The notes: generated by a model from the letters alone, not told the origin. A stretch of DNA of 44,303 bases from Variovorax sp. KK3 (GCF_001984055.1 NZ_LYVO01000060.1:1-44303); one strand, 5' to 3'. Shown: positions 17,030 to 25,769, counted from the stretch's first letter. A program made the numbers and translations.

Positions 17030-18283
17030 ATGACCGATGTCTACGTGATCGCGACGGCCTGCACGCCGTTCGGCAAGTACCCCAACAAGAGCTTCAAGCA
17101 GCTCACGCGCGAGGTCTACACCGCACTGCTCGCCGACGCCGGCCTGGCCGACGGCGAGCGCATCGAGACCTCGTGGTTCGCCAACGTGAAGATGGAGATG
17201 TTCAAGCAGCCCAACATCCGCGGGCAGGTGTGCTTCTCCGAACTCGTGGCCGAGGGCCTGTTCCCGCAGTACGCGCCCATGTTCAACGTCGAGGGTGCGT
17301 GCGCCACCGGCTCGCTCGCCTTCCATGGCGCCTGCAAGGACATCCTGAGCGGCGAATCGGAACTCTCGCTGGCCATCGGCGTCGAGAAGACCTTCATTCC
17401 CGACGACCCGAAGCGCCAGTACGAGCTGTTCACCGGCGGCCTCGACCAGATGAACCCCGAGGTGTGGGAAGACTACTACCGCAAGGCCGGCGAGAAGATG
17501 GGCCGCCCCTGGTCGCTCAACGAGGGCGGCGGCACGCTGAACATGGACACCTACGCGATCCAGGCCGCGTACCACATGAAGAAGTACGGCACGACGCAGC
17601 GCCAGTTCGCAATCGCGGCCTCGAAGACGCACCACAACGGCAGCCTGAACCCGCTGGCGCAGTACCAGTTCGAGGTGAGCGTGGAGAAGGCGCTCTCCGA
17701 TCGCGAGATCAGCTACCCGCTCACGCGCTCGATGTGCGCGCCCATCGGCGACGGCGCGGCCGCCGCGCTGGTCTGTTCGAAGAAGACGCTGGACACGCTG
17801 CCGCCCGCGGTGCGCGAGCGTGCACTCAAGGTCGCCGGCCGGGGCCTGGCCAACGGCAAGTACCGCGACATCGACGAGCCCGGCGTGAGCCACGTCGCGG
17901 CCAAGCGCGCCTATGCCAACGCAGGCATCGGCCCGCAGGACATCGACCTGGCCGAGGTGCACGACGCCACCACCTTCGGCGAGATCTTCCAGCCCGAGAT
18001 GCTGGGCTTCTGCGACCTGGGGGGCGGCGGCAAGCTGCACGAATCGGGCGCGACGGCCATCGACGGCCGCATTCCGATCAACACCTCCGGCGGGCTGATC
18101 TCCAAGGGCCACCCCGTCGGCGCGACCGGCCTGTCGATGATCCACGAGATCGCCACGCAGTTGCGCGGCGAGGCCGGAAAGCGCCAGGTGAAGGGCGCCC
18201 GCACCGGACTTGCCGAGAACGGCGGCGGCACGCTGGGCTTCGACGACGCGATCTGCGCCATCACGATCCTGCAGCGCCCGTAA
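17030..18283 (+). CDS. Thiolase-family protein (SCP-x type)
   Basis: The 417-residue thiolase is of the sterol-carrier-protein-x type rather than the FadA type. The acylated Cys91 is in EGACATGSLAFH. His311 is in EVHDATTFGEI (the HDxF-type motif of this branch) and His361 in SKGHPVGATG. The C-terminus has ENGGGTLGFDDAICAITI instead of the CxG motif of FadA-type enzymes. These enzymes cleave 3-oxoacyl-CoAs, often branched or steroid side chains, to acetyl- or propionyl-CoA, although some homologues are synthases. It follows the first CoA ligase gene, so it probably carries out thiolysis at the end of the pathway. Confidence 0.9.
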   Translation: MTDVYVIATACTPFGKYPNKSFKQLTREVYTALLADAGLADGERIETSWFANVKMEMFKQPNIRGQVCFSELVAEGLFPQYAPMFNVEGACATGSLAFHGACKDILSGESELSLAIGVEKTFIPDDPKRQYELFTGGLDQMNPEVWEDYYRKAGEKMGRPWSLNEGGGTLNMDTYAIQAAYHMKKYGTTQRQFAIAASKTHHNGSLNPLAQYQFEVSVEKALSDREISYPLTRSMCAPIGDGAAAALVCSKKTLDTLPPAVRERALKVAGRGLANGKYRDIDEPGVSHVAAKRAYANAGIGPQDIDLAEVHDATTFGEIFQPEMLGFCDLGGGGKLHESGATAIDGRIPINTSGGLISKGHPVGATGLSMIHEIATQLRGEAGKRQVKGARTGLAENGGGTLGFDDAICAITILQRP

Positions 18284-18335
18284 CCACGCCATCCGCATCC
18301 ATTCGACCCTCACCCGCACAACCAGGAGACACGAC

Positions 18336-19367
18336 ATGAACACGACACCCGAGATCTCGCGCCGCCGTCTGCTTACCGGCTCGCTGCAAGCCGGCGCCGC
18401 CATGGCTGTCTTCAGCATTCCCCGCTTCGGCCACGCGGCGGAATTCAACTACAAGTTCGGCAGCAGCATGGCGGCCAACCATCCCTCGACGTTGCGCAAC
18501 GAGGAGGCCTTCAAGAAGATCCGCGAAGAAACCGGCGGCCGCGTGGACATCCAGTCCTTCCCGGCCGGCGCGCTGGGCAGCGACATCGACATGGTGTCGC
18601 AGGTCCGCTCGGGCGCGCTGCAGTTCATGTACCTGCCGCAGGCCCACCTGTCGAGCATGGACCCGCGCGGCGCGCTGCACAGCGTGCCCTTCGCGTTCAA
18701 GGACTACAACGCCGTGTGGGGCGCGATGGACGGGGAACTGGGCACCTACATCCGCAGCATCTACACCAAGGTCGGCCTGCACGCCTTCGACAAGGCGAGC
18801 GACCACGGCTTCATGCACATGACGACGCGCTCGAAGCCCATCGTCACGCCCGACGACATGAAGGGCCTCAAGGTGCGCGCTTCGGTCGTGCCGCTGTACG
18901 TGTCGCTGTTCCGCGCGCTGGGCTCGGCGCCGACGGCGATTCCCTTCCCCGAGCTGTACGTCGCGCTGCAGACGCGGGTGGTCGACGCACAGAACAACCC
19001 GCTGCAACTGCTGGAGATCGCCAAGCTCTACGAAGTGCAGAGCTACTGCTCGCTGACCGGCCACACCTGGGAGGGCTATTACAGCTGCGCCAACGGCAAG
19101 GTGTGGGGCGCCCTGCCGCCGGACCTGCAGGCCGTGGTGAGCAAGCACATCAACCAGGCCACGCTCAACGTGCGCGAAGACCTGGTCAAGTTCAATGCCA
19201 GCGTCGAGGCCAGCCTCACGGCGAAGGGCATGAAGTTCAACCGGCCGGACCGCGAGCCGTTCCGCGTTGCGCTGCAGAAGGCCGGCTTCTACAAGGAATG
19301 GCGCGAGAAATTCGGCGCCGAGGCATGGACCGTGCTGGAGCGCTCCAGCGGCAACGGCCTGGCATAG
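18336..19367 (+). CDS. TRAP transporter substrate-binding protein DctP 2 (Tat signal)
   Basis: This second DctP protein has 343 residues and a textbook twin-arginine signal (EISRRRLLTGSLQAGAAMAV, then cleavage after about HAA). SFPAGALGSDIDMVSQVRSG and DDMKGLKVRASVVPLYV are the family hallmarks, and AGFYKEWREKFGAEAW matches the C-terminus of the first DctP. AGGAGACACGAC precedes the start. It lies 11 bases before the third oxygenase gene, whose ribosome site overlaps its stop, so the pair is tightly linked. Compared with DctP 1 the ligand-pocket region differs in places, so the ligand may be related but not identical. Confidence 0.94.
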   Translation: MNTTPEISRRRLLTGSLQAGAAMAVFSIPRFGHAAEFNYKFGSSMAANHPSTLRNEEAFKKIREETGGRVDIQSFPAGALGSDIDMVSQVRSGALQFMYLPQAHLSSMDPRGALHSVPFAFKDYNAVWGAMDGELGTYIRSIYTKVGLHAFDKASDHGFMHMTTRSKPIVTPDDMKGLKVRASVVPLYVSLFRALGSAPTAIPFPELYVALQTRVVDAQNNPLQLLEIAKLYEVQSYCSLTGHTWEGYYSCANGKVWGALPPDLQAVVSKHINQATLNVREDLVKFNASVEASLTAKGMKFNRPDREPFRVALQKAGFYKEWREKFGAEAWTVLERSSGNGLA

Positions 19368-19378
19368 GAGTCGCCGCC

Positions 19379-20188
19379 ATGCAACTCACGCACGCGCAGC
19401 TGGCCACCTTCGACAAGGAAGGATGGCTGTTCTTTCCCGAGATCTTCGATGCCGAGGAAATGGCGGCGCTACGCGAGGAGGCGACCCGCGTGCTGGCCGA
19501 GCCGCGCGAGGAGATCCGCCGCGAAAAGTCGGGCGCGCCGCGCACGGCCTTCGCCGTGCACCGCTACAGCGAGCTCTTCGAGGCCCTGGCGCACGACCCG
19601 CGCCTGGTCGAGCCGCTGGAGCAGATCTTCGGCGAGCAGGTGTACATGCACCAGTTCAAGATCAACGCCATGACCGCCTTCACGGGCGAGACCTGGATGT
19701 GGCACCAGGACTTCCCGTCCTGGCACCGCTTCGACGGCATGCCCGCGCCACGCGCGATGAACATCGCGCTCTTCGTGGACGAGGTCAAGCCGATCAACGG
19801 CGCGCTGATGCTGATCCCGCGCAGCCACACGCACGGCGCGCTGCCCGATGCCTACGACGACATGACCACCTCGCACCCGGGCTGGTACCTGACGCAGGGC
19901 ACCGTGTCCGACATGGCCAGCGAAGGCGGCATCGTCGCGCCCACCGGCAAGCCGGGCGGCCTGCTGATGTTCCACGCGAACATGGCCCACGGCTCGCCGC
20001 CGAACATGACGCCGTATCCGCGCCGCATCGTGTACCTGACGCTGTCGGCCGTGTCGAACCATCTGGTCGGCCAGCAGCAGCGGCCCGAGTTCATCGCGCA
20101 CACCGACTTCACGCCCGTGCAGGCCGGACGGCCCGGCGATCTGCGCGACATGATCCGCCGGCGCAGCGGCATCGCGGAGCCCGCATGA
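19379..20188 (+). CDS. Phytanoyl-CoA dioxygenase (PhyH)-family oxygenase 3
   Basis: This 269-residue PhyH-type oxygenase is the third member of the paralogue set. Ligands are His109 and Asp111 in MWHQDFPSW and His204 in NMAHGSPPN. It shares DGMPAPRAMNIALFVD, IPRSH and RPEFIAHTDFTPV with the others, but the N-terminus (MQLTHAQLATFDKEGWLFFP) and the insert at 155-180 are its own. A C-terminal arginine-rich tail (DLRDMIRRRSG) is unusual. The start is at 19379, and TAGGAG in the preceding stop serves as ribosome site. Its stop overlaps the start of the next ligase gene (ATGA), implying coupled translation of oxygenase and ligase. Confidence 0.92.
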   Translation: MQLTHAQLATFDKEGWLFFPEIFDAEEMAALREEATRVLAEPREEIRREKSGAPRTAFAVHRYSELFEALAHDPRLVEPLEQIFGEQVYMHQFKINAMTAFTGETWMWHQDFPSWHRFDGMPAPRAMNIALFVDEVKPINGALMLIPRSHTHGALPDAYDDMTTSHPGWYLTQGTVSDMASEGGIVAPTGKPGGLLMFHANMAHGSPPNMTPYPRRIVYLTLSAVSNHLVGQQQRPEFIAHTDFTPVQAGRPGDLRDMIRRRSGIAEPA

Positions 20189-21768
20189 CCGACATGCCGC
20201 CGCTCGCGCAGCGCCACTTCGGCACCGTTTTCGAACGGGCGCTGGCCGCGTATCCGCACAAGACGGCGATCCGCGACCCTGAGCGCGCGCTGAGCTACGC
20301 GCAGCTGTACGAAGAGGGCATGCGCGCGGCCGGCGGCCTGTCGCGACTGGGCGTCGAACGCCAAAAGGCGGTGCTCTTGATGCTGGACAACCACGTCGAC
20401 TTCGTCGTGCTGTGGTGCGGCCTGAGCCTCACGGCGCGCATCGAGGTTCCGATCAACACCGCCTACCGCGCGAACCTGCTGGCGCACATCATCGACAACT
20501 CGGCGGCCAAGGTGCTGGTGATCGAGGCCGGGTACCTCGACCGGCTCGTCGAGGTCGAAGCCTCGTTGACGGCGCTCGAAACGGTGGTGGTGCGGGGCCA
20601 CAGCGACGTGACGCTGCCCGCCCGCTGGAAGCGGCTGGCCTGGGAGGCGCTCTCCGCCGGCGAGCCCGACGGGCCCGCGACGCTGCATCCGGCCGACGTG
20701 ATGGCCATCCTCTACACCTCCGGCACCACCGGCCCGTCGAAGGGTTCGGTCAACACGCACGGCCACGGCTACACCTACGCGCACCCGTCGAACTTCGGTG
20801 CAGCGGGGCTTGACGACGTCGCGCTGGTGCCGCTGCCGCTCTTCCACATGGGCGGGCAATGGGCCGCCGTCTACAACGCCTTCATCGGCGGCGCGACAGC
20901 CGTGGTGCTGCCGAAGTTCAGCGCCTCGCTCTTCTGGCAACAGGCCGCGCAGTACGGCGCGACCTACGCGTTCCTGCTCGGCACCATGACGCACTTCCTG
21001 CTCAAGCAGCCGGCCTCGCCGCACGACCGGGCCCATGCGCTCAAGAGCATGCTGCTCGTGCCCGTTCCCGCCGAGATCGACGATTTCACGCAGCGCTTCG
21101 GCGTCGACCGCATCGCCGCCGCCTTCGGCTCCACCGAGGCCGGCGTCATCGCGCACGCCCCGCTGGGGCGGGGCCGCGCCGGCGCTGCCGGCTGGGTGCG
21201 CGATGGCATCGAGACCTTGATCGTCGACGCGCAGGGCCTGGAGGTCGCGCCCGGCGAAGTCGGCGAACTGTGGGCCCGCGCCAAGGAGCCCTGGACCATG
21301 ATGAGCGGCTACCACGCGATGCCCGAGGCCACGGTCGCTGCCTGGCAGAACATGTACTTCCACACCGGCGACGCGGTGCGGCAGGCCGAGGACGGGCAGC
21401 TCGTTTTCGTCGACCGCGTGAAGGACGCGATCCGCCGCCGGGGCGAGAACGTCTCGAGCTTCGAGGTGGAGCGCGAGATCAACGCCCATCCCGACGTGGC
21501 CGAGTCGGCGGTGATCGCGGTGCCCAGCGAGTTCGTCGAAGACGAGATCAAGGCCTGCGTGGTGCTGCGCGAGCGCTGCGACCTGCAGCCGCACCAGCTT
21601 CACAGCTTCCTGGAGCCGCGCCTGCCGCGCTTCGCACTGCCGCGCTACATCGAGATCCTGTCGCAGCTGCCCAAGACGCCCACCGAGAAAGTGCGCAAGA
21701 CCGAGTTGCGCACGGCCGGCGTGACCCCCGCCACCTGGGACCGCGAGCGCCACGCCGCGCGCCCTTGA
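20185..21768 (+). CDS. Class I adenylate-forming acyl-CoA ligase 2 (CaiC-like)
   Basis: The 527-residue acyl-CoA ligase has its P-loop at residues 177-187 (YTSGTTGPSKG), then AAFGSTEAGV, HTGDAVRQAEDGQLVFVDRV and RRRGENVSSFEVEREI. The last motif, with GENVSSFEVE in place of GENIYPxEIE, is typical of the crotonobetaine/carnitine-CoA ligase group. The catalytic lysine is expected in KTPTEKVRKTELR. It overlaps the third oxygenase gene by four bases, so the oxygenase product or substrate is probably what it activates. A branched or hydroxylated short-chain acid is a reasonable guess, and the substrate remains unknown. Confidence 0.92.
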   Translation: MTDMPPLAQRHFGTVFERALAAYPHKTAIRDPERALSYAQLYEEGMRAAGGLSRLGVERQKAVLLMLDNHVDFVVLWCGLSLTARIEVPINTAYRANLLAHIIDNSAAKVLVIEAGYLDRLVEVEASLTALETVVVRGHSDVTLPARWKRLAWEALSAGEPDGPATLHPADVMAILYTSGTTGPSKGSVNTHGHGYTYAHPSNFGAAGLDDVALVPLPLFHMGGQWAAVYNAFIGGATAVVLPKFSASLFWQQAAQYGATYAFLLGTMTHFLLKQPASPHDRAHALKSMLLVPVPAEIDDFTQRFGVDRIAAAFGSTEAGVIAHAPLGRGRAGAAGWVRDGIETLIVDAQGLEVAPGEVGELWARAKEPWTMMSGYHAMPEATVAAWQNMYFHTGDAVRQAEDGQLVFVDRVKDAIRRRGENVSSFEVEREINAHPDVAESAVIAVPSEFVEDEIKACVVLRERCDLQPHQLHSFLEPRLPRFALPRYIEILSQLPKTPTEKVRKTELRTAGVTPATWDRERHAARP

Positions 21769-21782
21769 ACAGGGACAGACCC

Positions 21783-22586
21783 ATGAGCACCATGACCCCC
21801 GGCGAGATCCACGCCCGGTTCGAACGCGACGGCGTCGTGCGCCTGCCGCAGGCGCTGGAACCGAAGTGGCTGCAGCAAGCCGAGCGCGCCTACCAGTGGA
21901 GCATCGACCACGGCAGCCGCAACGCGTCGAACTACAACAAGGACGACAGCAGCAAGTTCTACGTCGACACCGGCAACCCCGAGGCGACGCCGGTGTATGC
22001 CGACTTCCTCACGCAGTCGCCCGTTCGCGGGCTCGTGTCGGCGGCGTGGGCGAGCCCGCTGGTGCTCTACGCCTTCGAACAGGTCTTCTACAAGGAAGGC
22101 GGCTCGGTGCGCAGCCAGCGCACGGGCTGGCACCAGGACTCGTCCTACCTCTCCTTCGAGGGCCACCACCTCGCCGTCATGTGGATCACCTTCGAGCCGG
22201 TGGCCCGCGAACATGCGCTCGAGTTCGTGCGCGGCTCGCACCGTGGGCCGTTGTTCGAGCAGCGCGGCGCGGAGCAGGCCACGCGGCCGCTCGTGCCGAA
22301 GATCGAGGCCGACCGTGAGCAGTTCGACATCGTCGGCTGGCCGATCGAGCCGGGCGACGTGCTGCTGTTCCATCCCGCCACGCTGCACGGCGGCGGCGGC
22401 ACCGAGGCGGGCAAGCGCCGGCGCACGCTGTCGCTGCGCTTCGTCGGCGAAGACACGCACTTCGTGCCGCGCCCGGCCGGCAAGGACACACCGCCGAGCT
22501 TCCTCGAACTGAACGAGCGCCTGCGCGAAGGCGACCCGTTCCGGCATCCGAGCTTTCTGCAACTGCATCCGCGCCAGGCCGCCTGA
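21783..22586 (+). CDS. Phytanoyl-CoA dioxygenase (PhyH)-family oxygenase 4 (divergent member)
   Basis: This 267-residue oxygenase is distant from the other three in the cluster. Iron ligands are His117 and Asp119 in GWHQDSSYLSFEG and His202 in TLHGGGG. It has VMWITFEP and EFVRGSHRG, and it lacks the DGMPAPRA segment. The pattern is nearer to acyl-CoA-type PhyH enzymes and to bacterial enzymes acting on larger acids. The C-terminus ends LQLHPRQAA. It follows the CaiC-like ligase gene by 14 bases and precedes the third DctP gene by 24, so it might hydroxylate an acyl-CoA made by that ligase. That is inference from order only. Confidence 0.9.
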   Translation: MSTMTPGEIHARFERDGVVRLPQALEPKWLQQAERAYQWSIDHGSRNASNYNKDDSSKFYVDTGNPEATPVYADFLTQSPVRGLVSAAWASPLVLYAFEQVFYKEGGSVRSQRTGWHQDSSYLSFEGHHLAVMWITFEPVAREHALEFVRGSHRGPLFEQRGAEQATRPLVPKIEADREQFDIVGWPIEPGDVLLFHPATLHGGGGTEAGKRRRTLSLRFVGEDTHFVPRPAGKDTPPSFLELNERLREGDPFRHPSFLQLHPRQAA

Positions 22587-22610
22587 CGACGGAGCCGAGG
22601 AGACCACGAC

Positions 22611-23627
22611 ATGACCCCGACGATTTCACGCCGCGCGCTGCTCAAGGGCGGTTCCGCATCGCTGCTCGCACTGCCGTTGGTGCGCGCGCATGCGGCCGAT
22701 GCGCAGTTCAACTTCAAGTACGCGCACAACGCGCCCGTCAGCCATCCGCTGCACATCCACGCCGACAAGGCCTGCGCGCAGATCCGCGAGCAGACCGGTG
22801 GCAAGGTCGCCATCGAGGTGTTTCCGAACAACCAGCTCGGCGGCGACACCGACATGCTGTCGCAGCTGCGCTCGGGCGCCATCCAGTTCCAGACGCTGTC
22901 GCCGCTGATCCTGTCCAACCTCGTGCCCAGCGCGTCGATGAGCGGGCTGGGCTTCGTGTTCTCCAACTACGACCAGGTGTGGACCGCGATGGACGGCGAC
23001 CTGGGCGCCTACGTGCGGGCCCAGATCGCGAAGACCGGCCTGGTCGCGATGGAAAAGATCTACGACAACGGGTTTCGCCAGATCACCACGAGCAACCGTC
23101 CCATCCGCACGGCCGAGGACGTGCGGGGCTTGAAGATCCGGGTGCCGGTGAGCCCGCTGTGGACCTCGCTGTTCAAGGCGCTGGGCGCCGCGCCGGCCGG
23201 CATCAACTGGGCCGAAGCCTACCTGGCGATGCAGTCCAAGGTGGTCGACGCGCAGGAGAACGCGCTGGGCATCGTCTCGATCGCCAAGCTGTGGGAAGTG
23301 CAGAAGTACTGCTCGGAAACCAACCACGTCTGGGACGGCATCTGGTTCCTCGCCAACGGCAAGGCATGGCAGTCGATGCCCGCCAACCTGCAGGAGGTCT
23401 GCGCGCGCAACTTCAACGAACAGGCGCTGGCGCAGCGCGTCACCAACCGCCGGCTCAACGAGTCGCTGGCCAGCGAGCTGCAGGCCAAGGGCATGGTGTT
23501 CAACAAGCCCGACCTGCCGAGCTTCACTGCGGCGCTGCGGCGCGCGGGCTTCTACCAGGAGTGGAAGCAGAAGTACGGCAGCGAAGGCTGGGCGCTGCTC
23601 GAGAAGCACGTGGGCAGCCTCGCATGA
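22611..23627 (+). CDS. TRAP transporter substrate-binding protein DctP 3 (Tat signal)
   Basis: The third DctP protein has 338 residues and again a twin-arginine signal (TISRRALLKGGSASLLALPL, cleavage near HAADA). EVFPNNQLGGDTDMLSQLRS and DVRGLKIRVPVSPLW are family hallmarks. It is the most divergent of the three: its C-terminus reads AGFYQEWKQKYGSEGWALLE. It follows the divergent fourth oxygenase, so the two divergent members occur side by side, as do the more similar pairs. GAGGAGACCACGAC precedes the start. It should deliver its ligand to the DctQM permease encoded upstream. Confidence 0.94.
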   Translation: MTPTISRRALLKGGSASLLALPLVRAHAADAQFNFKYAHNAPVSHPLHIHADKACAQIREQTGGKVAIEVFPNNQLGGDTDMLSQLRSGAIQFQTLSPLILSNLVPSASMSGLGFVFSNYDQVWTAMDGDLGAYVRAQIAKTGLVAMEKIYDNGFRQITTSNRPIRTAEDVRGLKIRVPVSPLWTSLFKALGAAPAGINWAEAYLAMQSKVVDAQENALGIVSIAKLWEVQKYCSETNHVWDGIWFLANGKAWQSMPANLQEVCARNFNEQALAQRVTNRRLNESLASELQAKGMVFNKPDLPSFTAALRRAGFYQEWKQKYGSEGWALLEKHVGSLA

Positions 23628-23709
23628 GGACGGACCGCCCCTGACACCGCTGACACCACCGACGCCGATCGCTTCCACCGAATTCCCGAAACGCACACGA
23701 GGACACCCC

Positions 23710-24957
23710 TTGCACTTCCAGTTTCCCGAGCACGTCCAGCAACTGCAGCGCAGGATGCGCAGCTTTCTCGACGATGAGATCCTGCCGCACAACGCGGCGT
23801 TCGAGCGCATCGCCGCGGAGGGGCGCTTTCCCACGGAGGTGGTCGAGCCGCTGAAGGCGAAGGCGCGCGCCGAAGGGCTGTGGAACCTCTTCCTGCCCGG
23901 CCTGCGCGAGGACGAGCCCGGCACGCGCCTGAGCAACATGGAGTACGCGCCGCTCGCCGAGATCATGGGGCGCATCCCATGGGCATCCGAAGTGTTCAAC
24001 TGCAACGCGCCGGACACCGGCAACATGGAGCTGCTGCACCTGTTCGCCACGCCCGCGCAACGCGACCGATGGCTGGTGCCGCTGATGGACGGGCGCATCC
24101 GGTCCTGCTTCGCGATGACCGAGCCGGACGTGGCTTCGTCGGACGCGACCAACATCGCGACCACGATCCGGCGCGACGGCGACGAATGGGTCATCGACGG
24201 CCGCAAGTGGTTCACCACCGGCGCGATGCATCCCAGCTGCAAGCTGGCGATCGTGATGGGCGTGACGAACCACGAGGGCGATGCACCCAAGCATCAACGC
24301 CATTCGATGGTGCTGGTGCCGCTGGACACGCCCGGCGTGCAGGTGGTGCGCAACGTGCCGATCATGCATCACCATGCGCCAGAAGGTCACTGCGAAGTCG
24401 CGTTCACCGGCGTGCGCGTGCCGCTGGCCAACCTGGTGGGGGAAGAGAACGCCGGCTTCGCGCTGGCCCAGGCGCGGCTCGGTCCGGGCCGCGTACATCA
24501 CTGCATGCGCACCATCGGGCAATGCGAACTCGCGCTCGAGCTGATGTGCGACCGCGCGCTCGCGCGCCGGGCCTTCGGCAAGAACCTCGCCGACTTCGCG
24601 AACGTGCAGGACTGGATCGCCCATTCGCGCGTCGAGATCGACCAGGCCCGGCTCCTGGTGCTGCAGGCCGCGTGGAAGATGGACACGCTGGGCAACAAGT
24701 CGGCCCACATCGACGTCTCGGCGATCAAGCTGGTGGCGGCCCAGTTGCAGACCCGCGTGGTGGACCGCGCCATCCAGGTGTTCGGCGCGATGGGCATCAC
24801 GCCCGACACGCCGCTGTCGTACCTCTGGTCGTGGGGCCGCGCCATGCGCTTCTTCGACGGGCCCGATGAAGTGCACCTGCGCACGATCGCGCGCCACGAA
24901 CTCGCGCGCGCGAAGGAGCGCCCGGGTTCGACCGCCGTCTACCTGCGCAAGGCATAG
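23710..24957 (+). CDS. Acyl-CoA dehydrogenase, ACAD10/ACAD11 (LvaC)-like, TTG start
   Basis: This 415-residue flavoprotein resembles the acyl-CoA dehydrogenase domain of human ACAD10/11 and LvaC of Pseudomonas levulinate degradation. Visible are CFAMTEPDVASSDATNI near 135, GRKWFTTGAMHPSCKLAIVM near 160 and IQVFGAMGITPDTPLSYLW near 356. The characteristic FFDGPDEVHLRT puts Asp383 where classical enzymes have the catalytic Glu. In those systems the dehydrogenase converts a 4-phosphoacyl-CoA toward the enoyl-CoA. The start is TTG with GAGGA upstream. The kinase expected to make the phospho-intermediate is encoded two genes downstream (25810), strong contextual support. Confidence 0.9.
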   Translation: MHFQFPEHVQQLQRRMRSFLDDEILPHNAAFERIAAEGRFPTEVVEPLKAKARAEGLWNLFLPGLREDEPGTRLSNMEYAPLAEIMGRIPWASEVFNCNAPDTGNMELLHLFATPAQRDRWLVPLMDGRIRSCFAMTEPDVASSDATNIATTIRRDGDEWVIDGRKWFTTGAMHPSCKLAIVMGVTNHEGDAPKHQRHSMVLVPLDTPGVQVVRNVPIMHHHAPEGHCEVAFTGVRVPLANLVGEENAGFALAQARLGPGRVHHCMRTIGQCELALELMCDRALARRAFGKNLADFANVQDWIAHSRVEIDQARLLVLQAAWKMDTLGNKSAHIDVSAIKLVAAQLQTRVVDRAIQVFGAMGITPDTPLSYLWSWGRAMRFFDGPDEVHLRTIARHELARAKERPGSTAVYLRKA

Positions 24958-24968
24958 GCGCATCCATC

Positions 24969-25769
24969 ATGGCCTACCCCGACAAGCCGAGCGAGGGCAG
25001 CGTGCTGCACTGGCGCGAAGGCGGCATCGCGCATCTGCGCTTCAACCGGCCGCAGGCGTTGAACGCCATCGACGTCGACATGGCCACGGCCTTCGGCGCA
25101 GCGTGCGAGGACATCGCGGGCGACCCGGCGGTGCGCGTGGTGTGGATGTCGGCGGAAGGCCGCGCCTTCATGGCCGGTGGCGACATCGCATCGATGGCGG
25201 CCGACCCCGTGCCCGTGGCCGACCGGTTGATCGCAGGCATGCACGGCGGCCTGCAGGCGCTGGCCGGGCTCGATGCACCGGTCGTCGCGAGCGTGCACGG
25301 CGCGGTGGCGGGGGCGGGCCTGGGCGTGATGCTCGGCGCGTCGGACCTCGTCATCGCGGCCGAGGGCACGCGCTTCTCGGTGGCCTATCCGCTGATCGGC
25401 GCGAGCTGCGACTGCTCCACCTCGTGGTCGTTGCCGCGGCTCGTGGGCCTGCGCAAGGCGCTGGAACTCGCGCTGCTCTCCGACACCGTGTCTTCCGACG
25501 AGGCGCTGCGCCTCGGGCTGTGCAACCGCGTGTTGCCGCCGGCGGAACTCGAGGCGGAAAGCCGCAAGCTGGTCGAACGCCTCGTATCCGGCCCCACGCG
25601 CGCGTTCGGCCGCATTCGCCGGCTCATGCGTGCCTCGATGGCGTCGACGCTTTCCGATCAACTGGAGGCCGAGGCCGAGGGCTTTCGCGCCTGCGCCGCG
25701 ACCAGCGACTTCGCCGAGGGCGCGTGTGCGTTCCTCGCCAAGCGGCCCGCTCGCTTCAGCGGGCAGTGA
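24969..25769 (+). CDS. Enoyl-CoA hydratase/isomerase-family protein (PaaG-like active site)
   Basis: This 266-residue crotonase-fold protein has the CoA-site motif RAFMAGGDIASM near residue 65 and the oxyanion loop HGAVAGAGLGVML near 107. Aligned with enoyl-CoA hydratase, the second catalytic Glu (the PEI motif) is absent. Instead Asp148 in CDCSTSWSLPRLVG lines up with the Asp of PaaG-type isomerases (PDxGGTW). The usual Gly-Gly of that loop is replaced by Cys-Ser. It may therefore shift a double bond rather than add water. It lies between the dehydrogenase and kinase genes, 11 bases after the former, so it probably handles the enoyl-CoA formed. Confidence 0.87.
   Translation: MAYPDKPSEGSVLHWREGGIAHLRFNRPQALNAIDVDMATAFGAACEDIAGDPAVRVVWMSAEGRAFMAGGDIASMAADPVPVADRLIAGMHGGLQALAGLDAPVVASVHGAVAGAGLGVMLGASDLVIAAEGTRFSVAYPLIGASCDCSTSWSLPRLVGLRKALELALLSDTVSSDEALRLGLCNRVLPPAELEAESRKLVERLVSGPTRAFGRIRRLMRASMASTLSDQLEAEAEGFRACAATSDFAEGACAFLAKRPARFSGQ

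Noticed and set aside
19852..21753. 633-codon minus-strand frame opposite oxygenase 3 and the CaiC-like ligase
   Set aside because: It spans two well supported genes and shows low-complexity composition and no motif; it is a GC-driven shadow.
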